This document shows, one piece after another, positions 16,955 to 26,600 of a stretch of 64,000 nucleotides of DNA. The stretch is from an uncultured Christensenellaceae bacterium (GTDB lineage: Bacteria > Bacillota > Clostridia > Christensenellales > Borkfalkiaceae): the NCBI GenBank assembly GCA_910588685.1, contig CAJUPX010000004.1, positions 1 through 64,000 of the forward strand. Reading direction: 5' to 3'. Under the pieces are notes generated by a model. The model did not search any database. It was not told where the DNA came from and saw nothing but the letters and a program-made list of their open reading frames with translations. Within the stretch, counting starts at the first letter, position 1. Every line of letters begins with the position of its first letter. The position numbers were made by a program, and so were the translations under genes.

Positions 16955-16987
16955 CCTAAACTTGTCCTATTATAGGACAAGTTTAGG
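16955..16987. promoter_or_regulatory. 33-bp perfect palindrome (Operator 2)
   Basis: Two 16-base arms, CCTAAACTTGTCCTAT and ATAGGACAAGTTTAGG, surround a single central base with no mismatch. It covers the predicted transcription start, which fits a repressor operator; as RNA it would form a hairpin in the leader. No U tract follows, so it is not a terminator. Confidence 0.7.
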
Positions 16988-17016
16988 TAAATAAAGCAAT
17001 TAAGAGGAAATTATCT

Positions 17017-17943
17017 ATGAACAAATTAAAAATGCAAAAAGTTAAATATGCTTTCTCGGTTGTTTCAGGAGCAATCGCCGTTGCAATAATTTTATTGAGC
17101 CTTATTTTTAAAGGAAATAAAATATATAATGATGGCTTAAAAAGTATGATAATAATGTTTTATTTTATGGCTATTGGGTTGTCGGCTCTAATAGTTTTTT
17201 TTGAGTGTCGTAGAATAAAAAAAGGTCGGTCATCGTTTTCTTGGACCGGATTTGCGTGTTCTTTGTTGCTTATGTCGGTAAGTGTTGTTAGTTTTATTAT
17301 TTATATGGGCGGCGGCAAGATGGGGCTTATATTTATGATTGGCGGATTATGCGGCGCATTTATAAATTATTTCTTCCGCATTTTCGTTATTTCTGTTATT
17401 GGATTTTCCAATATTGATTACAAGGGACAAGCTCCAATAAAATTTTATCGTAAACTATTAGAACCGCTTTTACAGATAGCTTTGTTGCCTATTTCAGTTA
17501 CGTTACAAATTTTGTGTATTCCTTTTAGTTTCTTTCGTGGAGACTTGTTGTCTGAAAGTATTACATACAACTTTTTAGTTAAATTGTTAAAAAAGGAAGG
17601 GCGAGTATATGTAAATTCATACAACGTTGGAGCAAGCGACTATCAGGTAAAGGTGAAAAAGGAATATGAAATTAAAGACGATGTTGGTAAAGTAGTGGGC
17701 ACTATTGAAACTGACGAGTATGAAACGCGTCACGATGACGGTGAAAGATATATTTACAAAAACGAAGACGGGTATAAAATGTCTTATGGTTACGGATTTG
17801 TAGCGTTACCTTTAAGATTGTTTTGTTTATATCTTTCTATAATAGCCATATTTATTCCTAAACTTTACGTAAGCGCAATTGCGACTAATGCTGAAAATTA
17901 TGTAAAATCAAAGTACATACTTTACGACGTAATATGTTTTTGA
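17017..17943 (+). CDS. Membrane protein paired with XRE regulator
   Basis: 308 residues and no recognised family. Hydrophobic helices lie at about 10-32, 42-60, 72-92, 95-125, 145-170 and 260-290. A polar, charged domain with many Lys, Glu and Tyr residues (about 190-250, around VKVKKEYEIKDDVG) lies between the last two. AGAGGAAA precedes the ATG. Its promoter is overlaid by two GGACAA operators, and the divergent XRE gene is the probable regulator. Both genes are more AT-rich than pgk and tpiA around them, so the pair looks inserted. Confidence 0.72.
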   Translation: MNKLKMQKVKYAFSVVSGAIAVAIILLSLIFKGNKIYNDGLKSMIIMFYFMAIGLSALIVFFECRRIKKGRSSFSWTGFACSLLLMSVSVVSFIIYMGGGKMGLIFMIGGLCGAFINYFFRIFVISVIGFSNIDYKGQAPIKFYRKLLEPLLQIALLPISVTLQILCIPFSFFRGDLLSESITYNFLVKLLKKEGRVYVNSYNVGASDYQVKVKKEYEIKDDVGKVVGTIETDEYETRHDDGERYIYKNEDGYKMSYGYGFVALPLRLFCLYLSIIAIFIPKLYVSAIATNAENYVKSKYILYDVICF

Positions 17944-17967
17944 CTGTACAATTAAAGCTAAAATTAA

Positions 17968-17997
17968 AACGGCGAAGCCTTAATGGACTTCGCCGTT
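17968..17997. terminator. Bidirectional terminator between membrane gene and pgk
   Basis: Arms AACGGCGAAG and CTTCGCCGTT between converging genes, with A/T-rich flanks. Confidence 0.8.
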
Positions 17998-18013
17998 AAT
18001 GTTATAGTAAATC

Positions 18014-19324
18014 TTATTTTTTGTCGTTAAGGCAGGCAATGCCGGGGAGGACTTTGCCTTCAAAGAGTTCAAGGGAAGCGCCGCCGCCCGTAGAAATATG
18101 CGTTACCTTATCTGCAAAGCCGAGCTGCTGAACAGCCGCCGCCGAGTCGCCGCCGCCTATAATCGTGGTGCATTTGCCGTAAACGTCGGCAAGCGCCTGA
18201 GCTACCGCGATTGTGCCCTTTGCAAGGGTGGGGTTTTCGAAAACGCCCATAGGTCCGTTCCAGATAACCGACTTAGCCGTGGATATTTTTTCTGCGTAAA
18301 GCTTTCTCGTCTTTTCGCCGATATCCATACCCATAAGATTTGCGGGGATTTTGTCGGAGTCAACGGTTTTAACTTCTATCGCGCCGTCGATGGGGTCGGG
18401 GAAGTGGTCTGCTACAACGGTATCGATGGGGAGAAGAAGCTGTTTGCCCGCTTTTTCGGCTTTTTCCATCATTTCTTTGCAGTAAGCTATTTTGTCCTCT
18501 TCCAAAAGCGAGGTGCCTACCTCGTAGCCCTTTGCTTTGAGGAAAGTATAAGCCATACCTCCGCCTATAATAAGCGTGTCGCACTTTTCAAGCAGGTTGT
18601 TTATAACGTTGAGCTTGTCGGCAACCTTTGCTCCGCCTAAAATAGCGACAAACGGACGCTTGGGGTTTTCGAGAGTGTCAGCCATAACTGACAGTTCTTT
18701 TTCGATAAGGAAACCGCAAACAGCGGTTTTTACAATGCCGTATTCAACGATAGCGGCAGTAGAAGCGTGCGAGCGGTGCGCCGTTCCGAACGCGTCGTTT
18801 ACGTATATATCCGCGTCGTAAGCGAGAGCTTTGCAGAACGCCTCGTCCTTTTTCTCTTCTTCCCAGTGGAAACGGAGGTTTTCAAGCAGCACAGCCTCGC
18901 CGTTTTTAAGCGCGTCGCGCTTAGCCTTTGCGTCTTTGCCGATAACGTCGGTTGCAAAAACAACCTTGCCGTTTAAAAGCTCCGCAAGCCTTTTTGCAAC
19001 GGGCGCGAGGGTGAGCTTTTTAGGCTCGTCCTTTTTAGCCTTTTCAATAATTGCCTCTTTGGTGGTTTCGCCCGCGTCAACCTTTTTGAGGTCTTTTTTA
19101 TTGAGCTTAACTTCCGCGGAGAAAATGGAGTGGGGCTTGCCCATATGCGAGCATAACGTAACCTTTGCGCCCGCGTCAAGCAAATATTTTATTGTGGGCA
19201 GCGCGCCCTGTATTCTGTTCTCGTCGGTGATAACTCCGTCTTTCATAGGAACGTTGAAATCACAGCGCACAAGCACTTTTTTGCCTTTGAGATCTTTTAA
19301 ATCCTTAACGGACATTTTATTCAT
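18014..19324 (-). CDS. pgk: Phosphoglycerate kinase
   Basis: PGK transfers phosphate from 1,3-bisphosphoglycerate to [16 protein letters not shown] begins the N-domain, [11 protein letters not shown] and the [14 protein letters not shown] segment follow, and GGGDSAAAV lies at the nucleotide site. At 436 residues it is longer than the usual 390-400. The extra length is an insertion of about 35 charged residues (about 66-102) right after the SHMGKP loop, rich in Lys and Glu. AAGGAG at 8 bases fixes the start. It is transcribed from its own consensus promoter. Confidence 0.96.
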   Translation of the reverse strand: MNKMSVKDLKDLKGKKVLVRCDFNVPMKDGVITDENRIQGALPTIKYLLDAGAKVTLCSHMGKPHSIFSAEVKLNKKDLKKVDAGETTKEAIIEKAKKDEPKKLTLAPVAKRLAELLNGKVVFATDVIGKDAKAKRDALKNGEAVLLENLRFHWEEEKKDEAFCKALAYDADIYVNDAFGTAHRSHASTAAIVEYGIVKTAVCGFLIEKELSVMADTLENPKRPFVAILGGAKVADKLNVINNLLEKCDTLIIGGGMAYTFLKAKGYEVGTSLLEEDKIAYCKEMMEKAEKAGKQLLLPIDTVVADHFPDPIDGAIEVKTVDSDKIPANLMGMDIGEKTRKLYAEKISTAKSVIWNGPMGVFENPTLAKGTIAVAQALADVYGKCTTIIGGGDSAAAVQQLGFADKVTHISTGGGASLELFEGKVLPGIACLNDKK

Positions 19325-19362
19325 AACATAAGCTCCTTGAATTAATATTTTTTTACTTAATC

Positions 19363-19391
19363 AGTATATATTAATTGGCTAAAATTGTCAA
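19363..19391 (-). promoter_or_regulatory. Promoter of pgk
   Basis: Minus strand: TTGACA (19386-19391), 17 bases, TATACT (19363-19368). Confidence 0.8.
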
Positions 19392-19398
19392 TAAAAAA

Positions 19399-19522
19399 AC
19401 GCGTATTTACTTCGTATTTTGGCGTTGCGCTGCGCGCCGCCTTAGTCTCTTACTTCTATGTAAGCTCCCTGCGGACTGTGCTCGCGCGCCTTGAACTACT
19501 CGTATCAACGCATTTTTTACGG
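19399..19522. repeat. Dispersed intergenic repeat, copy A
   Basis: This stretch between pgk and the helicase matches the stretch at 30837-30940. Shared blocks in order are ACGCGTAT, a GCGCT-rich block with GCCTTAGTC (GCCTTGGTC in copy B), and CTCCCTGCGGACTGTGCTCGC (CTCCCTTCGGTCAGTGCTCGC in B, 21 bases with few differences). It contains no gene. Confidence 0.6.
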
Positions 19523-19584
19523 TAGACGGCAACTTTCAGTCATTACGTTTTAGTAAACTGTACTTCGGCCAAGCGGAACGCTTG

Positions 19585-20796
19585 TTATCTCAGTATCAAA
19601 AGCCGTTTTTTCGCCCGGGTTATAGCCGTGTACAGCCAGCGGTTTTTATCCTCTTTAAAGGCGTAGCTTTCGTCAAAAATAAGTACGTTGTCAAATTCGC
19701 TGCCCTGCGCTTTATGGCAGGAAATGCAGTAGCCGTATTCAAACCTGTTTAAGGTAAAAGCTCCCGCAGGCTCGCCCTTTTCGTCAAGCTTTTCAAAATA
19801 ATCTCCGCGCTTGTACCTGTATGCGCCGTTTTCAAATATCCCCGTGTCAAACGGCACGACGTCGGGGCAGTGTTCGTTTAAAAATTCGGGCTTGAACTGC
19901 ATAAAGCCTATGCTCTCGCCCGCGCCGTAATACGGGTCTTCGGCGGTGCCTATAATGCCGTTAACAAGGTTGAAACGCATTTCCGTATCTATGAACGTTT
20001 CCCAGTTGTTCTGAGTGCATATAAGCTTGTCGCCGCTCTGCGGCAAATTACCGTAACCTAGATAGCCGCGTATTTCGTCGTTTATAACGGCGCGTGTTTT
20101 GTTAATGCCGCATATTATCTGGTCTGCGTTTAAAAAGGTCTTTTTTCTGCGTTCGCCTATAAGTGCGCGCTTGCTCATAACAGCAACCGTTCCCGAATAG
20201 CTGCCGTAAGGAATAAATTTACCCTCTCGCGCCATTTCGCTCAGCAATATTATGGGGTTATCGCGCTGTTGGCGCACTATCTGCCGCAGCGTGAAATCGG
20301 GCGTCTGCATAAATCCGTTGCTGCCCTCAACAGGCGGCAACTGCGCGTTATCGCCGCATAAAAGCAGCTTAACGCCGTATTCGGTTAGGTCGAACAAAAC
20401 GTCGTCCGACACCATAGACGCCTCGTCTAAAACAATTAGCTTTATAGACTTGTCAATGCTTTCACGGCGTTTGAACGACAGTTTTTCCACTAATATTTTT
20501 TTGCCGTTTACTTCAACTTCCTTTTGCTCGGCAATCGACTGGTAGATAAGGCGGTGAAGGGTGCAGGCGGAAATGCCCGAGCGTAGAAGCACGGTTGCCG
20601 CCTTGCCCGTGGGCGTTACAAACGCCGCGCTTTGGTCGGGTTCTAATTTTAAGGTTTGCGCTACAACGTGTTTTAAGAGCGTGGTTTTACCCGTGCCCGC
20701 GTATCCCGCGAGTACGAATATCTGTTTTGTAGAGTGCAGAAACCAGTCCTCTATTAATTTTTCAGCCGCGCTTTGGTCGGCAGTAAGCTCCGTCAT
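19585..20796 (-). CDS. RecD/Dda-like DNA helicase
   Basis: About 403 residues, superfamily 1 helicase of the short RecD/Dda type. Walker A is LAGYAGTGKTTLLK, followed by VTPTGKAATVLLR (motif Ia); LIVLDEASM is motif II, LLCGDNAQLPPV motif III, and CHKAQGSEFDNVL with YTAITRAKKRLLIL form motifs V-VI. It lacks the long N-terminal domain of RecD2. The start is ATG 20796, not the upstream in-frame start at 20832, because TATAAT ends 7 bases before it with no Shine-Dalgarno site, predicting a leaderless mRNA. It probably acts in DNA repair or recombination. Confidence 0.85.
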   Translation of the reverse strand: MTELTADQSAAEKLIEDWFLHSTKQIFVLAGYAGTGKTTLLKHVVAQTLKLEPDQSAAFVTPTGKAATVLLRSGISACTLHRLIYQSIAEQKEVEVNGKKILVEKLSFKRRESIDKSIKLIVLDEASMVSDDVLFDLTEYGVKLLLCGDNAQLPPVEGSNGFMQTPDFTLRQIVRQQRDNPIILLSEMAREGKFIPYGSYSGTVAVMSKRALIGERRKKTFLNADQIICGINKTRAVINDEIRGYLGYGNLPQSGDKLICTQNNWETFIDTEMRFNLVNGIIGTAEDPYYGAGESIGFMQFKPEFLNEHCPDVVPFDTGIFENGAYRYKRGDYFEKLDEKGEPAGAFTLNRFEYGYCISCHKAQGSEFDNVLIFDESYAFKEDKNRWLYTAITRAKKRLLILR

Positions 20797-20803
20797 TAAA
20801 ATA

Positions 20804-20832
20804 ATTATAACAGCTAATACGTGCGCAGGCAA
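20804..20832 (-). promoter_or_regulatory. Leaderless promoter of the helicase gene
   Basis: Minus strand: TTGCCT (20827-20832), 17 bases, TATAAT (20804-20809), then 7 bases to the ATG. Predicted +1 is 20796-20797. Confidence 0.7.
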
Positions 20833-20882
20833 CCGTTTGCCCCGAATACTTTAAAATATTGAGTTTTTAGAGCCTCGCAATA

Positions 20883-20911
20883 TTGACTAATTTAATTTAA
20901 TAAGGTATAAT
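20883..20911 (+). promoter_or_regulatory. Promoter of pgi
   Basis: TTGACT (20883-20888), 17 bases, TATAAT (20906-20911); predicted +1 is near 20918. Confidence 0.8.
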
Positions 20912-20949
20912 AGCTAATGTTACAAATAAATTTTAAGTCGGAGGAACCT

Positions 20950-22386
20950 ATGGGATATAAAACTAAGGATTGGCGCAATTCAATGCGCGTGACCGTGGAC
21001 TATAACTATATGATGGCTAAGTCGCTCGGCGAAAAAGGCATAAAAGATACAGAACTTCGCAGGACGAAGGAACTTGCCGAACAAGCTTTTAATTACGTTA
21101 CCGACAACCGCGGTAAAGACGAACTCTTTATGGGTTGGACGGAGCTCCCCTACAATCAGGACGAAATAGTTGCGGATATTCTGGCAACGGCTAAACAGGT
21201 AAGAAAAAAATTCAAATATTTTGTGGTGCTCGGCATAGGAGGCAGCGCGCTCGGACCCTCAATGGTTTTCAACGCGCTCAAACACCTGCATTACAACGAG
21301 CTTAAAGATAAAAAGCGCGGCGGTCCCAAATTCTACGTTGAGGATAACGTAGACCCCGTTAGAATGGCTGACCTGCTTGATATAATAGAGCCCGATAAAA
21401 CGTGCTTTAACGTAATTTCAAAGTCGGGCGCTACGAGCGAAACTATGGCTCAGTTTTTAATAATTGCCGACATACTCGAAAAACAGGGCTTGTCGCTTGC
21501 CGAGCATATGATTTTCACAACCGACGCAAACCGCGGCAATCTTATCAAAATCGATAATAAATACGGCGGAAAAATCAAGAAATACGTGCTTCCCGACGGC
21601 GTAGGCGGCAGATTCTCCGAGCTTTGCCCCGTAGGACTTCTTCCCGCTGCTGTGCTCGGCATAGACATAAAGGGTTTGCTTGCGGGCGCGGCTTATATGG
21701 ATAACCTCTGTTCCAAATCGAATATAGCAAAAAACCCCGCTCTTGCCTGCGCGGTACTTCAGTATATAACAATGAAACAGGGCAAAAACATACACGTGCT
21801 TATGCCCTATTGCGACAACTTAAAACTGCTTGCGGACTGGTACTGCCAGCTTTGGGCGGAGTCGCTCGGCAAAGCGGTTGACCTTAACGGCAAGCCTGTA
21901 AACACGGGTACTACGCCTGTAAAGAGCCTCGGCGTTACCGACCAGCATTCGCAGGTACAGCTCTATATAGAGGGACCTTACGACAAGGTAATTACTTTTA
22001 TCTCCGTTTCAAACTATGCTACCCAAACGCCCATACCCCACGGCTGCGACGATATACCCGACGTAGGCTTCCTCGGCGGTCACACTATGCAGGAGCTTAT
22101 ACAGGCTGAAAACAAGGCTACGGCGTATGCGCTTATGCGTGCGGGCAGAATGAATTACACAATCAATCTTCCCGAGGTAAACGCGTTCACGCTCGGTCAG
22201 ATTATGTATATGTTGGAGCTGCAAACCGCATATGCCGGCGCGATGCTCGGAATAGATACCTTCAACCAGCCCGGCGTTGAAAACGGCAAAATTGCAACCT
22301 TTGCGCTTCTCGGCAAAAAGGGTTATGAGGCGCAGAAAGCCGAAATGGACGCGGCGCCCGCGCTCGAAGATAAATATATTGTATAA
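20950..22386 (+). CDS. pgi: Glucose-6-phosphate isomerase
   Basis: 478-residue PGI converting glucose 6-phosphate to fructose 6-phosphate. Family blocks include VVLGIGGSALGPSMV, ISKSGATSETMAQF (sugar phosphate binding) and GVGGRFSELCPVGLLPAA (PGI signature). The start is ATG 20950, preceded at 6 bases by CGGAGGAA; the upstream in-frame start at 20917 would sit on the predicted transcription start. A terminator follows. Confidence 0.96.
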   Translation: MGYKTKDWRNSMRVTVDYNYMMAKSLGEKGIKDTELRRTKELAEQAFNYVTDNRGKDELFMGWTELPYNQDEIVADILATAKQVRKKFKYFVVLGIGGSALGPSMVFNALKHLHYNELKDKKRGGPKFYVEDNVDPVRMADLLDIIEPDKTCFNVISKSGATSETMAQFLIIADILEKQGLSLAEHMIFTTDANRGNLIKIDNKYGGKIKKYVLPDGVGGRFSELCPVGLLPAAVLGIDIKGLLAGAAYMDNLCSKSNIAKNPALACAVLQYITMKQGKNIHVLMPYCDNLKLLADWYCQLWAESLGKAVDLNGKPVNTGTTPVKSLGVTDQHSQVQLYIEGPYDKVITFISVSNYATQTPIPHGCDDIPDVGFLGGHTMQELIQAENKATAYALMRAGRMNYTINLPEVNAFTLGQIMYMLELQTAYAGAMLGIDTFNQPGVENGKIATFALLGKKGYEAQKAEMDAAPALEDKYIV

Positions 22387-22399
22387 ATTCAAAAGGAAT

Positions 22400-22424
22400 A
22401 AGGGCGGGCTTTTGCCCGCCTTTT
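22400..22424 (+). terminator. Terminator after pgi
   Basis: Arms GGCGGGC and GCCCGCC with a TTTT loop, then TTTT. Confidence 0.85.
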
Positions 22425-22433
22425 AAATGTAAA

Positions 22434-23393
22434 ATGGATACTTGGCAAATTATTGTTACAATAGTTTTTATTGTAGTATTTATTCTGTTGTTTTTATTTG
22501 CATACTTGTTGCACAGAATTGCGTTCCGGAAAAGGTGCGACAAAAATCCTAATTTAAAATACTTTTCCGCAGATGATTTTAACCTTACGGCGGAAAATAT
22601 AGAACTCGGCAGATTGCGCGGCTTTATATATGCAAAGGACGGGGTTCAAAGCAAGGACGGCGTTGTTGTCTTTGTGCACGGAATGGGACCGGGGCACGTC
22701 GCATATACTACCGAGATAGCGTATTTCTGCAATCTCGGTTATACGGTTGTTGCGTTGGACAGCCGCGGTTGCGGGCTTTCCGCAGGCAAAAATCTAAAGG
22801 GAATGTACGAGGGCGTAAATTCCGCGGTAGCCGCAATCGATTTTGCCAGCGGGCGCTTTCCCGATAAAAAGATATATCTTGTAGGGCATAGCTGGGGCGG
22901 ATATTCCGCGCTCTGCGCCTGTAAGCTAAGACGGGTGGAAAAAGTGATTGCAATAAGCGCGCCCGACTCTCCCGTGAAAACGGTATGTAACGGCGCGGCG
23001 CAGTATCTTTCAAAGCCCGTTGCGGCGTTGCTTAGTCCGTTTTTGTGGCTTGTGAATTTTCTGCTTTTCGGAGCCAAAGGCAATACAAAAGCCGCTAAAA
23101 GCGCGGTGAAAAGCAATACTCCCGCACTAATTATTCAAGGTGACAGCGATAATGCGGTTACAATAAAGAATTCGGCATATTCGCGGGCGAACGGCAAAAA
23201 TATTATAAAATACTCGGTGCAAGGCAAGGGGCACAATCCCTATAATACTGTGGCAGCCGAGGCAAAGCTTGCCGAGCTTTTGTCGAGTATTAAAAACGGT
23301 GTTACGGATTTTTCGGATTTTGATTTTTCCGCCGCAACGGAAGAAGATGAAGAGGTAATGAGTATAATGGCGGAATTTTTAAAGTCATCATAA
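22434..23393 (+). CDS. Membrane-anchored alpha/beta hydrolase
   Basis: 319 residues. The N-terminal membrane helix (about 5-29) is followed by a serine hydrolase domain. VVFVHGMGPGH provides the oxyanion region, LVGHSWGGYSA is the nucleophile elbow (Ser), IIQGDSDNAV supplies the Asp and KGHNPYN the His. It resembles lysophospholipase-type hydrolases; the substrate is unknown. The ATG lies 10 bases after the pgi terminator and has no clear promoter or Shine-Dalgarno site, so its expression signal is unclear. Confidence 0.83.
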   Translation: MDTWQIIVTIVFIVVFILLFLFAYLLHRIAFRKRCDKNPNLKYFSADDFNLTAENIELGRLRGFIYAKDGVQSKDGVVVFVHGMGPGHVAYTTEIAYFCNLGYTVVALDSRGCGLSAGKNLKGMYEGVNSAVAAIDFASGRFPDKKIYLVGHSWGGYSALCACKLRRVEKVIAISAPDSPVKTVCNGAAQYLSKPVAALLSPFLWLVNFLLFGAKGNTKAAKSAVKSNTPALIIQGDSDNAVTIKNSAYSRANGKNIIKYSVQGKGHNPYNTVAAEAKLAELLSSIKNGVTDFSDFDFSAATEEDEEVMSIMAEFLKSS

Positions 23394-23398
23394 AAAAA

Positions 23399-23589
23399 TT
23401 ATTTTAATTCACGCTCTTCGAGAATTGTTTTTATGGCGTTTATATCGGTAATTGCGCAATTACAACGCCCCTTTTAATTGACGGAATGTATACTCTGTGT
23501 TGATAGTTGTCGCAGATTTCGTTTTTGTTGCATATTTTATTATGTTTATTACAATGACCGAATTTTTCTCTGTAAAATCCGCAATAATC
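23399..23589 (-). pseudogene. Decayed small cysteine-rich gene
   Basis: On the minus strand, codons from 23589 read DYCGFYREKFGHCNKHNKIC and continue with another Cys, a spacing typical of small Cys/His metal-binding proteins. No start codon precedes it (a stop lies at 23590-23592). The frame ends at a TAA near 23440, and a second frame continues as AITDINAIKTILEERELK to a stop at 23399. I read this as a frameshifted 65-codon relic. Confidence 0.45.
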
Positions 23590-23602
23590 TTATATTTAAT
23601 TT

Positions 23603-23635
23603 GAAAAATAGCCCCGCGCCGTACGGCGCGGGGCT
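23603..23635 (-). terminator. Terminator after nifJ
   Basis: Arms AGCCCCGCGCCG and CGGCGCGGGGCT (23610-23635), followed by ATTTTTC on the minus strand. Confidence 0.85.
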
Positions 23636-23692
23636 TACTGTTTGATAAATTGTTAAGTCTGTAATATATTCAGGCAATTAAGAATATAAGGA

Positions 23693-26600
23693 TTAAACGT
23701 CACGTTTACCTGCAAGCTTTTTGTAGCCTTCGAGCCTTTCCTTAGCCGATTCTTCGGTCTGCCTGAACAGCTCGTTTGCAACGTCCGCGCCCTGGGTTTT
23801 AACAAGCGAAGCATAACGCGTTTCGCCTGCGAGGAACGCCTGGTAGTCGCCCGTAGGCTCTTTGGAGTCGAGCGTGAACACTTCTCCGTCGGGGTTGTAT
23901 CTGTAAAGCTGCCAGTAACCGCAGTCAACAGCCGCCTTTTCTTCAAGCTGGCTCTTGGTCATATTTATGCCGTGGTTAATGCAAGGCGCATAGCAGATAA
24001 TAAGCGAAGGTCCGTGGTAAGCCTCAGCCTCGGTAAGAGCTTTAAGGAGCTGTGCGGGGTTGGAGCCCATAGCGCACTGCGCAACGTACACGTATCCGTA
24101 GGATTTAGCAATCATACCCAAATCCTTTTTCTTAATTCTCTTGCCTGCGGAAGCAAATTTAGCAACCGCGCCGATGTTGGTGGATTTACTTGCCTGACCG
24201 CCGGTGTTTGAATAAACCTCGGTGTCGAGTACGAGTATATTTACGTCCTCGCCCGAAGCTATTACGTGGTCGAGTCCGCCGTAACCGATATCGTAAGCCC
24301 AACCGTCGCCGCCGAAAATCCATATGGACTTTTTAGCAAGACAGTCTTTTGCAGCAAGTATTTCTTTTACGAGCGCGTCAGCCTCGCAGCCGCATTCGTT
24401 GCAGCCTTCGAGCGCCTCTAAAAGCGCTGCGGAAGCCTTTTTGGAAGGCTCTCTGTCGTTGAATGCGTTGAGGTAATCTTCGCAGAGTTTTTTGCCTTCG
24501 CCCGTCCAGAGCTCTGCAAGCTTTTCAACCTTGGCTTTAACGGCGTTTCTTCTTGCCGCATAGCCGAGGTTCATACCGTAGCCGTATTCCGCGTTGTCCT
24601 CGAACAGTGAGTTCGCCCAGGCGGGACCTCTGCCCTGCTTGTTGGTGGTATAAGGGCAGGTGGGTGAAGAGCCGCCGTAAATGGACGAACAGCCGGTAGC
24701 GTTCGCTATTACCATATCTTCGCCGAAGAGCTGGGTTATAACCTTAACGTAAGGCGTTTCGCCGCAGCCTGCGCACGCGCCCGAGAACTCGAAGAGAGGG
24801 GTGGCGAACTGGCAGCCCTTAACGGTGTTTACCTTGAATTTGGAGGTATCAACCGCGGGAAGCTCAACCGCATACTCCCAGTTTTCCGCTTCGCCTGCGT
24901 CCAGAGCGTCCTGCAAAGGAATCATAGATATAGCTCCGCCGTCTTTTACGGGGCAGACGGTTGCGCAAACTCCGCAGCCCATACAGTCAAGGGGCGAAAC
25001 CTGCATTTTATAACCGTAACCTGCAAGACCTATAGCGGGCTTTACTGTAAGCGTTTGGGGCTTGTCCGCGCCGTCCGCAACCAGAGCGGGTCTTAAACAA
25101 GCGTGGGGGCATACGAACGAGCAGGTGCCGCACTGGATACATTTATCCATATCGATTTTGGGAACGAGTACGGCAACGCCGCGTTTTTCATATTTGGTGG
25201 TACCTGTGGGAACAGAACCGTCCGCATTGAACTGCGAAGATTTAAGTTTGTCGCCTTCAAGGTAAAGTATGGGCTTGATAATCTCCTGATAATAAGCGTT
25301 GTCCGCGCCTTTTATCATCTCCGCGCCCGTTTCGGCTTTAGCCCATTCCTTGGGTACGTTTATTTTAACAAGGTTATCGCCCGCCGCCGCGTCGATGGCG
25401 TTGTAGTTCATCTGTACTATTGCGTCGCCCTTTCTGCCGAACGACTTTTTAGCCATATACTTCATATACTCTATGGCTTTGTCATAGGGCATAATCTGGG
25501 GATTGACGCGGAAGAACGCCGACTGCAGAATGGTGTTTGTTCTGCCGCGCAGACCGAGCTCCGCAGCAATCTTTATAGCGTCGATAACGTAGAGGTTAAT
25601 TTTCTTCTTTGCAATGTCCTGTTTAACCTTTGCGGGCAGGAAGTGCTCAAGCTCTTCAACCGTGGTTGCCGAAGTGTTGATAAGGAAAGTGCCGCCCGTC
25701 TTGATGTCGCCCGTCATATCGTAACGCGTAACGTACGAGGGGTTGGAGCACTGAACGAAGTCTGCGGAATCGATGAGGTATTCCGACTGAATGGGGGTGT
25801 CGCCGAAACGGAGGTGCGAAACGGTTATGCCGCCCGATTTTTTGGAGTCGTAGAAGAAGTACGCCTGAGCGTGCTTGTCGGTGTGGTCGCCGATAATTTT
25901 AATGGAGTTTTTGTTTGCGCCGACCGTACCGTCCGAGCCGAGTCCGTAGAACTTGCAGCTCGTAGAGCCTTCGGGAGCCGCGTCGAATTTCTTGGAGAAA
26001 TCGAGGGAGGAATTTGTAACGTCCTCGTAAATACCTACCGTGAAATGGTTTTTGGGGCTTGCCTTTTCAAGGTTTTTATAAACTGCGAGCACCATAGAGG
26101 GGGTAAATTCCTTGGAGCCGAGACCGTATCTGCCGCCTACGACCTTGAGGTTGGTCACGCCTTTTTCGAGCAGCGCCGAGCAAACGTCGAGATAAAGAGG
26201 TTCGCCGAGCGAGCCGGGCTCTTTGGTTCTGTCGAGAACAGCGATTTTCTCAGCCGTTTTGGGAAGAGCCTTTACAAACGCGTCTGCAACGAAAGGACGG
26301 TAAAGGCGTACCTTTACAAGACCGTATTTTTTGCCCGTAGCGTTGAGCTTGTTAATTGATTCCTCTATCGTTTCGCAGCCCGAACCCATACAAACTATAA
26401 CTTCGGTAGCGTCTTTAGCGCCCACGTAGTCAAAGAGGTGGTATTTTCTGCCGCACTTTTTGGATACTACGTCCATCATTTTCTGAACGATAGCGGGGGT
26501 AGCTTCGTAATAGCTGTTAGCCGTTTCTCTGTTCTGGAAATAGGTGTCGCCGTTCTGTGCGGTACCCTTCTGAATGGGGTGTTCGGGGTTGAGCGCGCGC

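Noticed and set aside
25103-26359. 418-codon plus-strand ORF opposite nifJ
   Set aside because: It is a shadow of the high-GC third positions of nifJ; the minus strand carries an unmistakable PFOR, and the antisense product has no recognisable domain or ribosome binding site.
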